From Chitinophaga pinensis (GTDB lineage: Bacteria > Bacteroidota > Bacteroidia > UBA4408), in the NCBI GenBank assembly GCA_945861665.1, contig CAMAVS010000001.1, positions 82,403 to 146,402 on the forward strand: a stretch of DNA of 64,000 nt, in the 5' to 3' direction. How positions within the stretch are numbered: position 1 is the stretch's first letter; the number at the start of each line of letters is the position of its first letter. A program made the position numbers and the translations under genes. The notes below the pieces were generated by a model. The model worked only from the letters and a program-made list of their open reading frames with translations, did no database searches and was not told where the DNA came from. Shown one piece after another: positions 27,161-35,906 of this stretch.

Positions 27161-27867
27161 TGCATAGGCACATCAATTACCAATACTTCGGCAGATGAAT
27201 TGGCTTTTACAGTAAATTTTTCTGTTTCAGAAATCCCTAATGCATCTCTTTTACTCAATACTTGTCCGTTTATTTCTACCGAACCTTCAATAATAAAAAC
27301 ATAGGCTCCATTGCTGGGATGCTGTATGGTATACTCCACCTCTTTCTTATCGTCAATACTCGCTAAGGCAAAAAAGGCATCCTGATTGATCCACAAAGTA
27401 TCGTCCGATTGAATAGGTGACACAATGGTTTGAAATTTATTCTTCCTAGTTTCCGACAAATATGTTTTTTGATCGTAACGAGGGCTAATGTTTTTAATTT
27501 TGGGAAATACCCATATCTGCAATAATTTTAATTCTTCGGTGGGTGAATTATTAAATTCAGAATGGGTTATTCCTTTTCCTGCCGACATAATTTGCACTTC
27601 GTTTACTTTTATTTCGGACGCATTTCCCATACTGTCCTTATGACCTAGAGCACCTGAAAGAGGAATGGTAACAATTTCCATATTATCGTGTGGATGTGTA
27701 CCAAAACCCATACCTGCTGCAACAATATCATCGTTTAATACACGCAACAGTCCAAAATGTTTACGTGTGGGATCGTAATAATTTGAAAAGCTAAAGGAGT
27801 AACGCGGTTTTAGCCAACCATAATCGGCACGACCTCTTGTTTCTTCTGAATAATAAATTATTTTCAT
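27157..27867 (-). CDS. Pirin-family bicupin
   Basis: 236 residues. The N-terminal cupin carries the metal ligands GFGTHPHDNMEIVTIPLSGALGHKDSMGN and the later ...SAGKGITHSEFNNS. Pirins are cytoplasmic Fe-binding cupins; the bacterial YhhW type can act as quercetinase, but the physiological role here is open. It lies 5 bases from the MFS gene and is probably co-transcribed with it. The C-terminal cupin (about 150-236) is degenerate, as in the family. Confidence 0.88.
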   Translation of the reverse strand: MKIIYYSEETRGRADYGWLKPRYSFSFSNYYDPTRKHFGLLRVLNDDIVAAGMGFGTHPHDNMEIVTIPLSGALGHKDSMGNASEIKVNEVQIMSAGKGITHSEFNNSPTEELKLLQIWVFPKIKNISPRYDQKTYLSETRKNKFQTIVSPIQSDDTLWINQDAFFALASIDDKKEVEYTIQHPSNGAYVFIIEGSVEINGQVLSKRDALGISETEKFTVKANSSAEVLVIDVPMH

Positions 27868-27872
27868 TATGT

Positions 27873-29075
27873 TTATTTTTTAATTGATGTATCCATTGGC
27901 TTCACATTACCTGCAATGAATAAGCAAAGCAAGCTTATTGCCATTCCAATGTATCCAACATATTGATAATGCAATAATTCGTTTAAACTATTTTTGCTCA
28001 CTATAGTTCCTGCCATTATAGCGGCAAAACCAATGCCTATTTGTTGTAAAGAGGCATTTACATTCATAAAGCCACCTCTTAATTGAGGGGGAACTACCGA
28101 AGTAATCAATGCCTGAGCAGGTATCATACGCCCTCCTGCAAAAATGAAAAATAAAGAAGTAACAACCAACACATAATAAAAAGAAACTCGGGGCATATTT
28201 GTAATTCCAAATACCGGTATTATTGAGAGAATTAAAAACAGTGATAATATTTTGTACTTTCCATATTTATCGGCCAACTTTCCAATAATTGGGGAACTGA
28301 TTAAGGATACTATTCCCCCTACCATATACATGATGGCTACTTGCTCTTTAGTAAAACCAACGTTGTTTTCCAAGTAAGGTGCTATAAAAGGAATGATTGA
28401 AAAATGCGCTACAATAAGAGTGAGCATCATTAACAATCCGTATTGCTGATTCCTGTTTGTGAATATACCTCTGTATATATCTAAGGATTTTTGTTCAACA
28501 CCTTTTGTAAGATGGGAGCGCATTTCGGGGATACCGTAAATGATAAGAGGAATCAGTAGAATACCTATTGAACCGACCATTACGAAGGGTATATGCCAAG
28601 AATAGTGTGATGCTAAAAACAAACCAAGAGGAACACCAATTACTGCAGCAAAAGAAAATGCTGCCATTAATAATCCCATTGCAGCACCTCTTTTTTCGAA
28701 GGGAAAAATATCGCCAACAATAGCCATTACTTGAGCACCAATTAAGCCGCCAAATACGCCTGCAACAATTCGAGCAAGTATAAGCAGTGAATATGTAGGG
28801 GCGAATGCACAAGCCCAAGTACCAATAATAAAACCGATGTATGCAAAAAGCAGGACCCTTTTTCTATCGAAACGATCAACAATAAAAGATGCAGTTAAAC
28901 TTGATAAACCAGCACTGAATGCATACACGGAAACCAACCAACTAAATTCTTTGGGACTTATATGAAAATCGGGCACTAAATACTCTTGCAGCGGCATCAA
29001 TATCATAAAATCCATAATATTAGTGAAGTTGATACTTGCCAGAATAAACAACAAAAACTTTTCTTTCCTAGTCAT
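27873..29075 (-). CDS. MFS efflux transporter (DHA1-like)
   Basis: 400 residues, 12 predicted membrane helices. FIVDRFDRKRVLLFAY is the cytoplasmic loop 2-3 motif A, ILARIVAGVFGGLIGAQVMAIVGD is typical of the drug/H+ antiporter group (DHA1, AraJ/Bcr-like), and GKLADKYGKYK repeats motif A in the second half. The substrate is unknown. It is followed by pirin and preceded by a terminator that separates it from the CDGSH-YceI-MarR genes. Confidence 0.87.
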   Translation of the reverse strand: MTRKEKFLLFILASINFTNIMDFMILMPLQEYLVPDFHISPKEFSWLVSVYAFSAGLSSLTASFIVDRFDRKRVLLFAYIGFIIGTWACAFAPTYSLLILARIVAGVFGGLIGAQVMAIVGDIFPFEKRGAAMGLLMAAFSFAAVIGVPLGLFLASHYSWHIPFVMVGSIGILLIPLIIYGIPEMRSHLTKGVEQKSLDIYRGIFTNRNQQYGLLMMLTLIVAHFSIIPFIAPYLENNVGFTKEQVAIMYMVGGIVSLISSPIIGKLADKYGKYKILSLFLILSIIPVFGITNMPRVSFYYVLVVTSLFFIFAGGRMIPAQALITSVVPPQLRGGFMNVNASLQQIGIGFAAIMAGTIVSKNSLNELLHYQYVGYIGMAISLLCLFIAGNVKPMDTSIKK

Positions 29076-29111
29076 ATACTGTAATTAATTATACCCTGCT
29101 ATAATAGTAAA

Positions 29112-29143
29112 AAAGGGCAGGCAGTTTTAAGCAGCTGCCCTTT
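29112..29143 (-). terminator. Hairpin terminator after the CDGSH gene
   Basis: A nine-base-pair stem (AAAGGGCAG/CTGCCCTTT) followed on the minus strand by a T run. It lies between the CDGSH gene and the MFS gene and probably ends the yceI-CDGSH transcript. Confidence 0.7.
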
Positions 29144-29163
29144 CAACCACAGTAACCTAAAAC

Positions 29164-29355
29164 TTATTTTTCAAACTCATTGGTACGGTGAGAACCATCA
29201 CAATAAGGTGTATTTTGAGAATGACCACAACGGCACAAAAATATTTTACCTTCCTTTTGCTCCACATTACCATCTTTGTTGGTAAGTGTAATTGAACCTT
29301 CCACCATTAATGGCCCAAAAGGAATTACTTGAATTTTTACTTGTTGATTTTCCAT
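29164..29355 (-). CDS. CDGSH iron-sulfur domain protein
   Basis: 63 residues containing CRCGHSQNTPYCDGSH, the three-Cys one-His ligand set (C-x-C ... C-D-G-S-H) of a [2Fe-2S] CDGSH cluster, in a single domain. It would be a soluble redox or cluster-transfer protein. It sits 21 bases downstream of yceI and likely shares its transcript. Confidence 0.9.
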   Translation of the reverse strand: MENQQVKIQVIPFGPLMVEGSITLTNKDGNVEQKEGKIFLCRCGHSQNTPYCDGSHRTNEFEK

Positions 29356-29376
29356 TTCTATTTTTATTTATTTGAT

Positions 29377-30009
29377 TTATTTAGTGGCTACTATTTTCAA
29401 TTTCAACAAAAACTCATCGCTAATTGCTTTATCACCTAAGCCTTCAAAAAAGTTTTTTGAACCGTATTTAATTTCATATTTTGTTCTGTCCACTTTAACA
29501 TCTGCAAAAGCAACTAATGTTCCTTTTATCACTTTTACATTTGCAGGAAAAGTAATGTTGTTTGCAATTCCTTTGATGGTAAGCTTACCTGTAACGGTTG
29601 TATTGTTCAATACATCACCTGTTAAAGGAGCAACGGAGGAGATAACAAATTTTGACTTATTATTTTTTTCAACCGAGAAAAAATCTTCCGATTTTAAATG
29701 TCCCAATAATTTATCGGCATACTCCCCTTTCATATCAGTACAAGTCATTGAAGTCATATCAACTTCAAACCAACCACCCGTTATTGTCTCCTTCACTAAA
29801 TTAAATTCTCCGGATGCGAAATTAATGTTCCCTGTATGTTTACCAGTTACTTTTTCACCCGTCCAATCAATGGTGCTTACTTTAGCATCAATTTTAAAAG
29901 TCGTTACTGTTCCTTTTACGAGAGTAATTGGTTTAACGATTTCTTTGCTTGTAAAAGCTGTCAATAATGCTACTGTAGCAATTGACAATGTTAAAATTTT
30001 TGTTTTCAT
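29377..30009 (-). CDS. YceI-family periplasmic protein
   Basis: 210 residues with signal peptide MKTKILTLSIATVALLTAFT. The lipocalin-like YceI fold is shown by the characteristic KVSTIDWTGEKVTGKHTGNINFASGEF, LLGHLKSEDFF and DKAISDEFLLKLKIVATK. YceI proteins bind isoprenoid-type amphiphiles in their barrel. It is bracketed by marR upstream and CDGSH downstream, a common grouping in Bacteroidota stress or redox operons. Confidence 0.9.
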   Translation of the reverse strand: MKTKILTLSIATVALLTAFTSKEIVKPITLVKGTVTTFKIDAKVSTIDWTGEKVTGKHTGNINFASGEFNLVKETITGGWFEVDMTSMTCTDMKGEYADKLLGHLKSEDFFSVEKNNKSKFVISSVAPLTGDVLNNTTVTGKLTIKGIANNITFPANVKVIKGTLVAFADVKVDRTKYEIKYGSKNFFEGLGDKAISDEFLLKLKIVATK

Positions 30010-30073
30010 TTACTTTTTTGGTTTTTATTTGTTTTTACATTAATTGTTTATATATCTATTTACTCAAAAAATT

Positions 30074-30523
30074 TTAGTCTCTCATTTTATCCAATATTCT
30101 GTTCACTTCTGCCGCTTCCTTTTCCGTAACATTATTCATGGAATTTTCCAAGCTGTTTACTTTATCGTCTAATTGTTTTAATACATCCAATCCTTTTTCA
30201 GTAATGGAAATCTCTACTTGTCTTCTATCCTCCGGACATTGTTTTCTGTCAACCATTTTCTTCAACAATAATTTATCAACCAACCTCGATGCATTCGACA
30301 TTTTATCAATCATTCTTTCTTGCAGCACACTTAATGCTACTGCCTTGCCTTGTTGACCTCTTAATATTCGCAAAATATTGTATTGCTGAGGAGATATGCC
30401 ATAAGGTTTAAATGTTTTATTTTGCAAGGTATTTAACCAGCTTGCCGAAAATAAAATATTCAGTACCAATTTGTGGTACGGACTTTTAAAACTCTTTTGC
30501 TTTATTTCCTTTTCCAATTCCAT
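30074..30523 (-). CDS. MarR-family transcriptional regulator
   Basis: 149 residues with the MarR winged helix: YGISPQQYNILRILRGQQGKAVALSVLQERM, MSNASRLVDKLLLKKMVDRKQCPEDRRQVEISITEKG (recognition helix and wing). It probably represses the yceI-CDGSH genes downstream and itself. A 12-base palindrome (ATGTATATACAT) lies 41 bases upstream of the start. Confidence 0.9.
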   Translation of the reverse strand: MELEKEIKQKSFKSPYHKLVLNILFSASWLNTLQNKTFKPYGISPQQYNILRILRGQQGKAVALSVLQERMIDKMSNASRLVDKLLLKKMVDRKQCPEDRRQVEISITEKGLDVLKQLDDKVNSLENSMNNVTEKEAAEVNRILDKMRD

Positions 30524-30541
30524 TTTTTCATTTTAACGACA

Positions 30542-30575
30542 CAAATATATACACAAACATTAAATGTATATACAT
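30542..30575 (-). promoter_or_regulatory. marR promoter and candidate MarR operator
   Basis: TATATTTG on the minus strand (30549-30542) is a -7 element 19 bases before the marR ATG. The perfect palindrome ATGTATATACAT at 30564-30575 sits in the upstream promoter region, a usual place for MarR autorepression. The operator role is inferred. Confidence 0.4.
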
Positions 30576-30663
30576 ATATTTTGAATTGTATACCTAAACA
30601 CCTGATTTAAAGTATAATAAAATGATTTTAAGAAGCCTGTGTTTTTTATACCTTCGGTGTATC

Positions 30664-30811
30664 AGGGCCGAACGTTTAGAAAATGTACGGTGTACATTTT
30701 TAGTGAAGGAGCCAGCTTGCGGGAAAGCACGATACACCAACCAATAATTTAGTATATTTGGAATAAACTTCGGTGTATCGTAGTTTTACATTCATAAAAA
30801 CCAGAATTTGT
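30664..30811. repeat. Left inverted-repeat arm with covarying hairpins
   Basis: One roughly 59-base unit (30664-30720) contains the hairpin AAAATGTAC-GGT-GTACATTTT (30680-30700) and TTAGTGAAGGAGCCAGCTTGC. It is followed by a second stem, ACGATACACC (30729-30738) with GGTGTATCGT (30772-30781), and the tail TTTACATTCATAAAAA. The whole is repeated in inverse orientation at 31773-31910 with many substitutions, but both stems stay paired. The arms enclose the phosphatase fragment at 31059. Confidence 0.75.
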
Positions 30812-30888
30812 ATGTATAGAAGTGTTAGGGCCCTGGGTTCAGATCCGAGATAATAATTAATTAATAATTACTAATGATGACATGGATT

Positions 30889-30963
30889 GCGAGGCACATT
30901 TGCTTTTGCCTCTCTCCCACAAGCCGACAAAAAAGGCAAAAACAAAAGAGCCAAATCTCCCGC
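30889..30963. other. Long imperfect hairpin, attC-like in shape
   Basis: GGCACATTTGCTTTTGCC (30893-30910) and GGCAAAAACAAAAGAGCC (30935-30952) pair with a few mismatches, flanked by GCGAG and CTCCCGC. The shape (a long imperfect palindrome beside a promoterless gene) recalls integron attC or a MITE end; no integrase is in the window. The remaining bases of the 30524-31058 gap hold the marR promoter, the repeat arm and nothing else I can name. Confidence 0.45.
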
Positions 30964-31058
30964 GCTCCATTATCATTCAATTTATAATTGATACATTTGG
31001 TATACATTTAAATCTCGATTCTACTCCGTTGACAGAATGAGATCGATCACAGGAACAT

Positions 31059-31640
31059 ATGAGAAAAATTAAAATCCAAACCGTATTTTTAATATGCGGG
31101 ATCTTCCTTTTCTCCTGCTCTCAAAAAAAAGAGCAGGAACGACCAAACACTTTTGCACCAAAGGTGATTGAAACAAAAGGTTATGTTGTACCGTCTTTAA
31201 AACAATCAAGCAAAGATGAATCTACGAGAGACGGAATGGACATTGCTATTTGCTCCGTAGACACAAAAAACCGTATTGTAAAATATGCTGGTGCAAACCG
31301 ACCTGTGTGGATTATTCGTAACGGGCAGATCGAGGTGGAAGAAATAAAAGCAACTAAAACCGCCATTGGCGGTTTGACACAGGACGACCACTATTTTGAA
31401 TCTCACGAAATAAAATTACAGCAAGGCGACACTTTTTATATTTGCACAGACGGTTACGCAGACCAGTTTAGTGGGAAGGATGGAAAAAAATTAATGACCA
31501 GAAAACTAAAAGAGATCTTGGTTGGTATTCAAAACAAATCAATGCAAGAACAAGAGCAATACTTAGACAACTTTGTGGAAGACTGGAAAGCAGGAACAGA
31601 GCAAGTTGACGACATTTTAGTAATTGGAATCAGAGTTTAA
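31059..31640 (+). pseudogene. Internally deleted propeller/SpoIIE-type phosphatase
   Basis: 193 residues in one frame. A lipoprotein signal (LICGIFLFSCSQ) and the opening of a two-component-regulator-propeller protein (FAPKVIETKGYVVPSL) join abruptly, near residue 57, to the C-terminal half of a PP2C/SpoIIE domain: GMDIAICSVD, YAGANRPVWIIRNG, AIGG, GDTFYICTDGYADQFSGKDGKKLM and QVDDILVIGIRV. The propeller, signalling helix and the first metal-binding motif of the phosphatase are missing, so it cannot be a working phosphatase. The reading frame is retained across the deletion. Confidence 0.75.
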
Positions 31641-31728
31641 AAATAGCCAACGCATTTACTCATAAATTGTTAATTTTTATTGGTATTCGTGAGTGCTTCG
31701 CAATTGCAAGCACATTTAAAAGCCGCGC

Positions 31729-31755
31729 CTCAGGGTTATGAATCCTGAGTTTTTT
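31729..31755 (+). terminator. Terminator after the phosphatase fragment
   Basis: CTCAGG ... CCTGAG stem (31729-31749) followed by TTTTTT. It lies inside the repeat-bounded module. The rest of the gap 31641-32033 holds the right repeat arm and no gene. Confidence 0.6.
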
Positions 31756-31772
31756 CCATATACTATTCATCT

Positions 31773-31969
31773 TTCTGCTTTTTATGAATGTAAATCTACG
31801 ATGTACCGAAGTATAAAGCAAATTAGAAATTCTAGTACATCGTGCTTGCCCGCAAGCTGGCCCCTTCACTAAAAAAGCATACTATGCTTTTTCTTTACGT
31901 TCGGTCCTCCGCAAGCCGGCTCCTGCACTAAAAATATACACCGTACATTTTCTTAACGCACGGTCCTCC
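31773..31969. repeat. Right inverted-repeat arm with two tandem hairpin units
   Basis: Read on the minus strand this repeats 30664-30811: tail, a stem formed by 31798-31807 and 31834-31843, then a 59-base unit (31852-31910) with the hairpin AAAAAGCATA/TATGCTTTTT, then a second 59-base unit (31911-31969) with a hairpin matching AAAATGTAC/GTATATTTT on the minus strand. The flanks GGTCCTCC and GCAAGC(T/C)GG are shared, while the stem sequences differ and remain paired. Confidence 0.75.
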
Positions 31970-32033
31970 GCAACACGTAAAATGAATTGTTTTGTATAAA
32001 TAATGATTTGTTAGGGATATTTAAATCTAATCC

Positions 32034-32315
32034 CTAGTCCAGCTGATCCAGCTTTCTTGGTATGGTATTTTCCACGCCTTCGTGCTTGATTTCTTTCTTT
32101 ACCTCACCTGTCTCTTTCTCTTCCTTCTCTAAGTTATTTATGCTGTCTTGTATATCGCGTTGAATGCCATTGGTAGCATCTTTGAATTCACGAATTCCTC
32201 TGCCCAAACCCCGAGCAATATCGGGAACACCTTTAGAGCCAAAAAAAAGGATAATTACCAATACCACAATCATCACCTCTCCTCCACCCAAATTCAAGAA
32301 CAACAGCGTATTCAT
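32034..32315 (-). CDS. tatA: Twin-arginine translocase subunit TatA/E
   Basis: 93 residues: a short N-terminus, one membrane helix (VMIVVLVIILFFGSKGVPD), the FGxxxxPDIARGLGRGIREFK amphipathic-helix hinge and an acidic/basic tail. TatA forms the pore for folded-protein export across the inner membrane. It follows secDF on the same strand, but the hairpin at 32346-32380 lies between them. Confidence 0.92.
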   Translation of the reverse strand: MNTLLFLNLGGGEVMIVVLVIILFFGSKGVPDIARGLGRGIREFKDATNGIQRDIQDSINNLEKEEKETGEVKKEIKHEGVENTIPRKLDQLD

Positions 32316-32345
32316 TTTGTAATTTTATTAGAATACAAATGTAAT

Positions 32346-32380
32346 AAAAAAGGGCTTCACATTTCTATGAAGCCCTTTTT
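32346..32380 (-). terminator. Bidirectional hairpin terminator between secDF and tatA
   Basis: A 13-base stem AAAAAGGGCTTCA/TGAAGCCCTTTTT with an 8-base loop and A/T runs on both sides. It ends the secDF transcript on the minus strand. Confidence 0.8.
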
Positions 32381-32397
32381 AGAAAATTTAAATTTCC

Positions 32398-35300
32398 TTA
32401 TTTTTTAGGAAGCTCTTCTTCCTTTTTGTCAAAGTCGATTACAATTGGAGTTGCAATACATATTGATGAATAAGTACCGATAACGATACCGATTAACAAT
32501 GCGAAAGAGAATCCACGAATAACCTCACCACCGAATATAAAGATGGCAAGTAATACAAAGAATATCGTTAAGGATGTATTGATAGTACGACTCAAAGTAC
32601 TGTTCAATGCATAATTAATAATGCTGTTTCTTTCTTTGCCTTCCAAATCCTTTTTGTTGTTAGAAGTTAAATATTCCCTGATTCTATCGAACACAACCAC
32701 CGTATCGGTCATTGAGTAACCCATTACAGTTAATATAGCCGCAATAAAGTGTTGGTCAATTTCCAGGGAGAATGGTAACAAACCATTGAAGATGGCATAA
32801 AACGATAGTACTATAAGCACATCATGGAAAAGAGCCGCAACGGCACCCAATCCATATTGCCACTTACGGAAACGAATAAAGATGTAAATAAACATCAACA
32901 AACAAGAAAACAAAATAGACCAAACAGCTGATACTTTAATATCATCAGAGATATTCTCCCCTACTTTTTGAGAACTCATAATCTCATGTTTTCCAAATGC
33001 ATCTAATCCTTCGTTCAGTTTGCTTTCTACTAACCCATCTACCTCAGCAGTATTGTCCTCAATTAAATAGGAAGTAGTAATCTTTAACTGGTTATCATCA
33101 CCAAACGTTTTAACTTCAGGAGCGTTTCCAAAAGACTTCGCCAATGCTTCACGCACCGGAGCTGTTTCCATATCTTTATCGAAACGCACTACGTAGGTTC
33201 TGCCTCCTTTAAAATCTACACCAAAGTTCAATCCCTTTTGAGAATACGCTATAATACCCGCTAAAATAATCACAGCAGAAAATATGTAATACATTTTTCG
33301 TTTGCCAACAAAGTCAATGTTCACATTCTTAAATGCATTTGCAGTGAGTGGTGTAGAGAAGGTAACATCTTTGTTCTTTTCCAACAATGAATCGAAAATT
33401 AAACGCGAAATAAAAATTGCCGAAAACAAAGATGTTAAAATACCAATGATTAAAGTAGTTGCAAAACCTTGAATTGGACCATTACCAAAAGAATACAATA
33501 TAATACCCAATAACAAAGTCGTTACATTCGAGTCAATGATAGACGACATTGCATTCGAAAAACCATCTTTAACAGCTTGTTTCACTGAATTTCCGGCAGT
33601 TAACTCTTCCCGTATACGTTCAAATATTAAGATATTTGCATCAACGGATAATCCTATTGTTAGCACTATACCAGCAATACCCGGCAATGTTAATACAGCA
33701 CCCAATGAGGCTAGTACCCCCATTATAAAAAATACGTTTGCGAACAAAGCGATATCGGCAACCCAACCAGCTTTGCTGTAATAGAAACCCATAAACAATA
33801 AAACAACTATTAGTGCAATTACAAACGATAGAAAACCTGCATTGATTGCTTCTTTTCCTAAAGATGGTCCAACGATTGCTTCTTCCACAATACGTGCAGG
33901 AGCAGGAAGCTTACCTGCTTTTAAAATATTCGCTAAATCTTTCGCCTCCGAAATATCAAAATTGCCAGTAATAGATGAACGTCCACCACTAATTTCTGCA
34001 TTTACAGTTGGGAATGAATACACGTTATTGTCCAATACGATGGCAATACTTTTACCGATGTTATCCGCTGTTAAACGTTTCCAGGTTTGAGCACCTTCGG
34101 CATTCATTGCCATCGATACTTCCGCTTGGGATGAATTTTGTGAATAATCACCGCTTGCATCGGTAATCACATTTCCTTCTAAAGGAGCTCTTCCATCACG
34201 ACTAGTAACTTTAATAGCGACTAGTTGTAAAAACTTTTCGTCTTTATCAAAAGCCTTAACAGTCCATAAAGTGCGTAAATTACGAGGCAACAATGCCCTT
34301 ACTTGAGGAATGCTAAGCATTGCATTAATTTTTGCAGTATCCTTTATTGCTGCAGTTCCAATTACAGGACCTTCAGCAGGAAAATATCCGCCTTTCTCAT
34401 CTTGACGAACAGATAACTGCATAATATCGCGCAAAGGAGTTTTTGTATCCTTCTTCAACGAATCGCTTTTAGCAATTTTCCTGTTTTTATTATCACCCAA
34501 TTTACCTACTAAGTAAGCAGCTTCATTTGCAGTATCTGTTTTTGATTTTGCAGCAACCAAGGCAGTATCTTTTACTTCTGTTTTAGCAGTTAAAGAATCC
34601 TCTTTAACGGATAATGAATCGGACAGAGCAGCACTTGAATCAACATCGTCTTTTTTACCTGTATATAAGTCACCCAATTTAGTATCGGCATCAATTAATT
34701 TTTGAACAATTTCAGCATTCTCGTATGTTTCCCAGAATTCTAAATTAGCAGTTCCTTGCAATAATTTACGAACACGTTGTTTGTCTTTTACACCCGGTAA
34801 CTCTACCAATATTCGGCCCGAAACATCCAATTTTTGAATATTTGGTTGTGTTACACCAAATTTATCGATACGGGTACGTAGAATATTAAATGAACGATCG
34901 ATTGCATCGTTCGCTTCTTTACGAATCACTTCAATTACCTGCTCGTTAGTTGATTGATAATTGATTTTATCTTTTAACTCAAGAGTATTAAACACAGCAG
35001 CCAATTTTGCATTGGGGTCAACTGCTTTAAAAGACTCTGCAAATAAAGTAACAAAATCTTTTTGACTGTTTTTTTGACTGGCAACCGCCTTGCTTATGGC
35101 ACGGTTAAAAGTACTGTCGGTACTGTAATTTGACATAGAACGGATAAGGTCTACAACCGATACCTCCAGGGTAACATTCATACCACCACGTAAGTCCAAG
35201 CCTAAGTTAATTTCCTTTTCCTTACATTCTTTGTAAGTATAGTTTTTAACCAATACGTTAAATACCGGAACCGTACCCAAGGAATCCAAGTAGCGTTTTT

Positions 35301-35496
35301 CGTAAGCTTCAATTACCGAATCTTTATTGGTAATGGATGCTGCGGTTAAGCTTACTTGGTTTTTGGTATACAGTGTTTGAGCATATTCTTTCGCTTTCTT
35401 TTCAACCCTGTAGGTTATAAGCGTAAACGACAACTGAAAAACACACACAATTGCTAAAGCAATTGCAAAAAATCGAATGGCCCCTTTGTTTTGCAT
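32398..35496 (-). CDS. secDF: Fused protein translocase subunit SecDF
   Basis: 1032 residues, SecD and SecF joined as usual in Bacteroidota. The SecD half has the first helix, the long periplasmic P1 region (NLGLDLRGGMNVTLEV, RILVELPGVKD) and VDANILIFERIREE; the SecF half starts near 740 with NFGVDFKGGRTYVVRFDK and has TDTVVVFDRIREYL. Twelve membrane helices use the proton gradient to aid late steps of Sec export. A Ser/Lys/Asp-rich insert at about 275-350 in the periplasmic domain is specific to this group. The promoter at 35533 is strong. Confidence 0.95.
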   Translation of the reverse strand: MQNKGAIRFFAIALAIVCVFQLSFTLITYRVEKKAKEYAQTLYTKNQVSLTAASITNKDSVIEAYEKRYLDSLGTVPVFNVLVKNYTYKECKEKEINLGLDLRGGMNVTLEVSVVDLIRSMSNYSTDSTFNRAISKAVASQKNSQKDFVTLFAESFKAVDPNAKLAAVFNTLELKDKINYQSTNEQVIEVIRKEANDAIDRSFNILRTRIDKFGVTQPNIQKLDVSGRILVELPGVKDKQRVRKLLQGTANLEFWETYENAEIVQKLIDADTKLGDLYTGKKDDVDSSAALSDSLSVKEDSLTAKTEVKDTALVAAKSKTDTANEAAYLVGKLGDNKNRKIAKSDSLKKDTKTPLRDIMQLSVRQDEKGGYFPAEGPVIGTAAIKDTAKINAMLSIPQVRALLPRNLRTLWTVKAFDKDEKFLQLVAIKVTSRDGRAPLEGNVITDASGDYSQNSSQAEVSMAMNAEGAQTWKRLTADNIGKSIAIVLDNNVYSFPTVNAEISGGRSSITGNFDISEAKDLANILKAGKLPAPARIVEEAIVGPSLGKEAINAGFLSFVIALIVVLLFMGFYYSKAGWVADIALFANVFFIMGVLASLGAVLTLPGIAGIVLTIGLSVDANILIFERIREELTAGNSVKQAVKDGFSNAMSSIIDSNVTTLLLGIILYSFGNGPIQGFATTLIIGILTSLFSAIFISRLIFDSLLEKNKDVTFSTPLTANAFKNVNIDFVGKRKMYYIFSAVIILAGIIAYSQKGLNFGVDFKGGRTYVVRFDKDMETAPVREALAKSFGNAPEVKTFGDDNQLKITTSYLIEDNTAEVDGLVESKLNEGLDAFGKHEIMSSQKVGENISDDIKVSAVWSILFSCLLMFIYIFIRFRKWQYGLGAVAALFHDVLIVLSFYAIFNGLLPFSLEIDQHFIAAILTVMGYSMTDTVVVFDRIREYLTSNNKKDLEGKERNSIINYALNSTLSRTINTSLTIFFVLLAIFIFGGEVIRGFSFALLIGIVIGTYSSICIATPIVIDFDKKEEELPKK

Positions 35497-35532
35497 AATA
35501 CGGTTTAATTGATGTTCAAAAAATTAAGGGTG

Positions 35533-35563
35533 CAAATATAGTATAACTAAGGGTAATAAACAA
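35533..35563 (-). promoter_or_regulatory. secDF promoter
   Basis: On the minus strand TTG (35563-35561), a 20-base spacer and TATATTTG (35540-35533): a full Bacteroidota sigma-ABfr-type promoter. The start site should lie about 30 bases before the ATG at 35496. Confidence 0.65.
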
Positions 35564-35906
35564 CCCTATTATTGTATTTGACAACCAATCAGATACAGAT
35601 TTTAGCGATTTGACATTAAGAAAGAAATTTTAGGGGATACGAGTATTGCTGTGTTTTCGTAAAACAATTGAACTAACACTCGATAATTGGTGATTTTATG
35701 GGATTCTTTTAAACAATTCGCCTAAGTAACCTGATAGACAGATGGATAATTGGATAAAAAAAATCATAACATTACAAGTAAAAGTATTGTTTTTTTGAAA
35801 AAACATTGTATTATTGAAAATAGATTACAAAAAACAATTAACAGGTTCTCTAATTTTTATTCAAATTTTGATATTTCTTAAAAAAACATTTTAGAAAATT
35901 AAAAAA
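35564..35906. other. A/T-rich intergenic region
   Basis: Between the secDF promoter and the leader motif. No open frame, hairpin or repeat stands out. Its last 60 bases presumably hold the promoter of the gene at 35985; a TTTTG at 35866-35870 is the only box-like element. Confidence 0.5.

Noticed and set aside
30829..30848. GGGTTCAGATCC as a tRNA T-arm
   Set aside because: No acceptor, D or anticodon stems fit around it.
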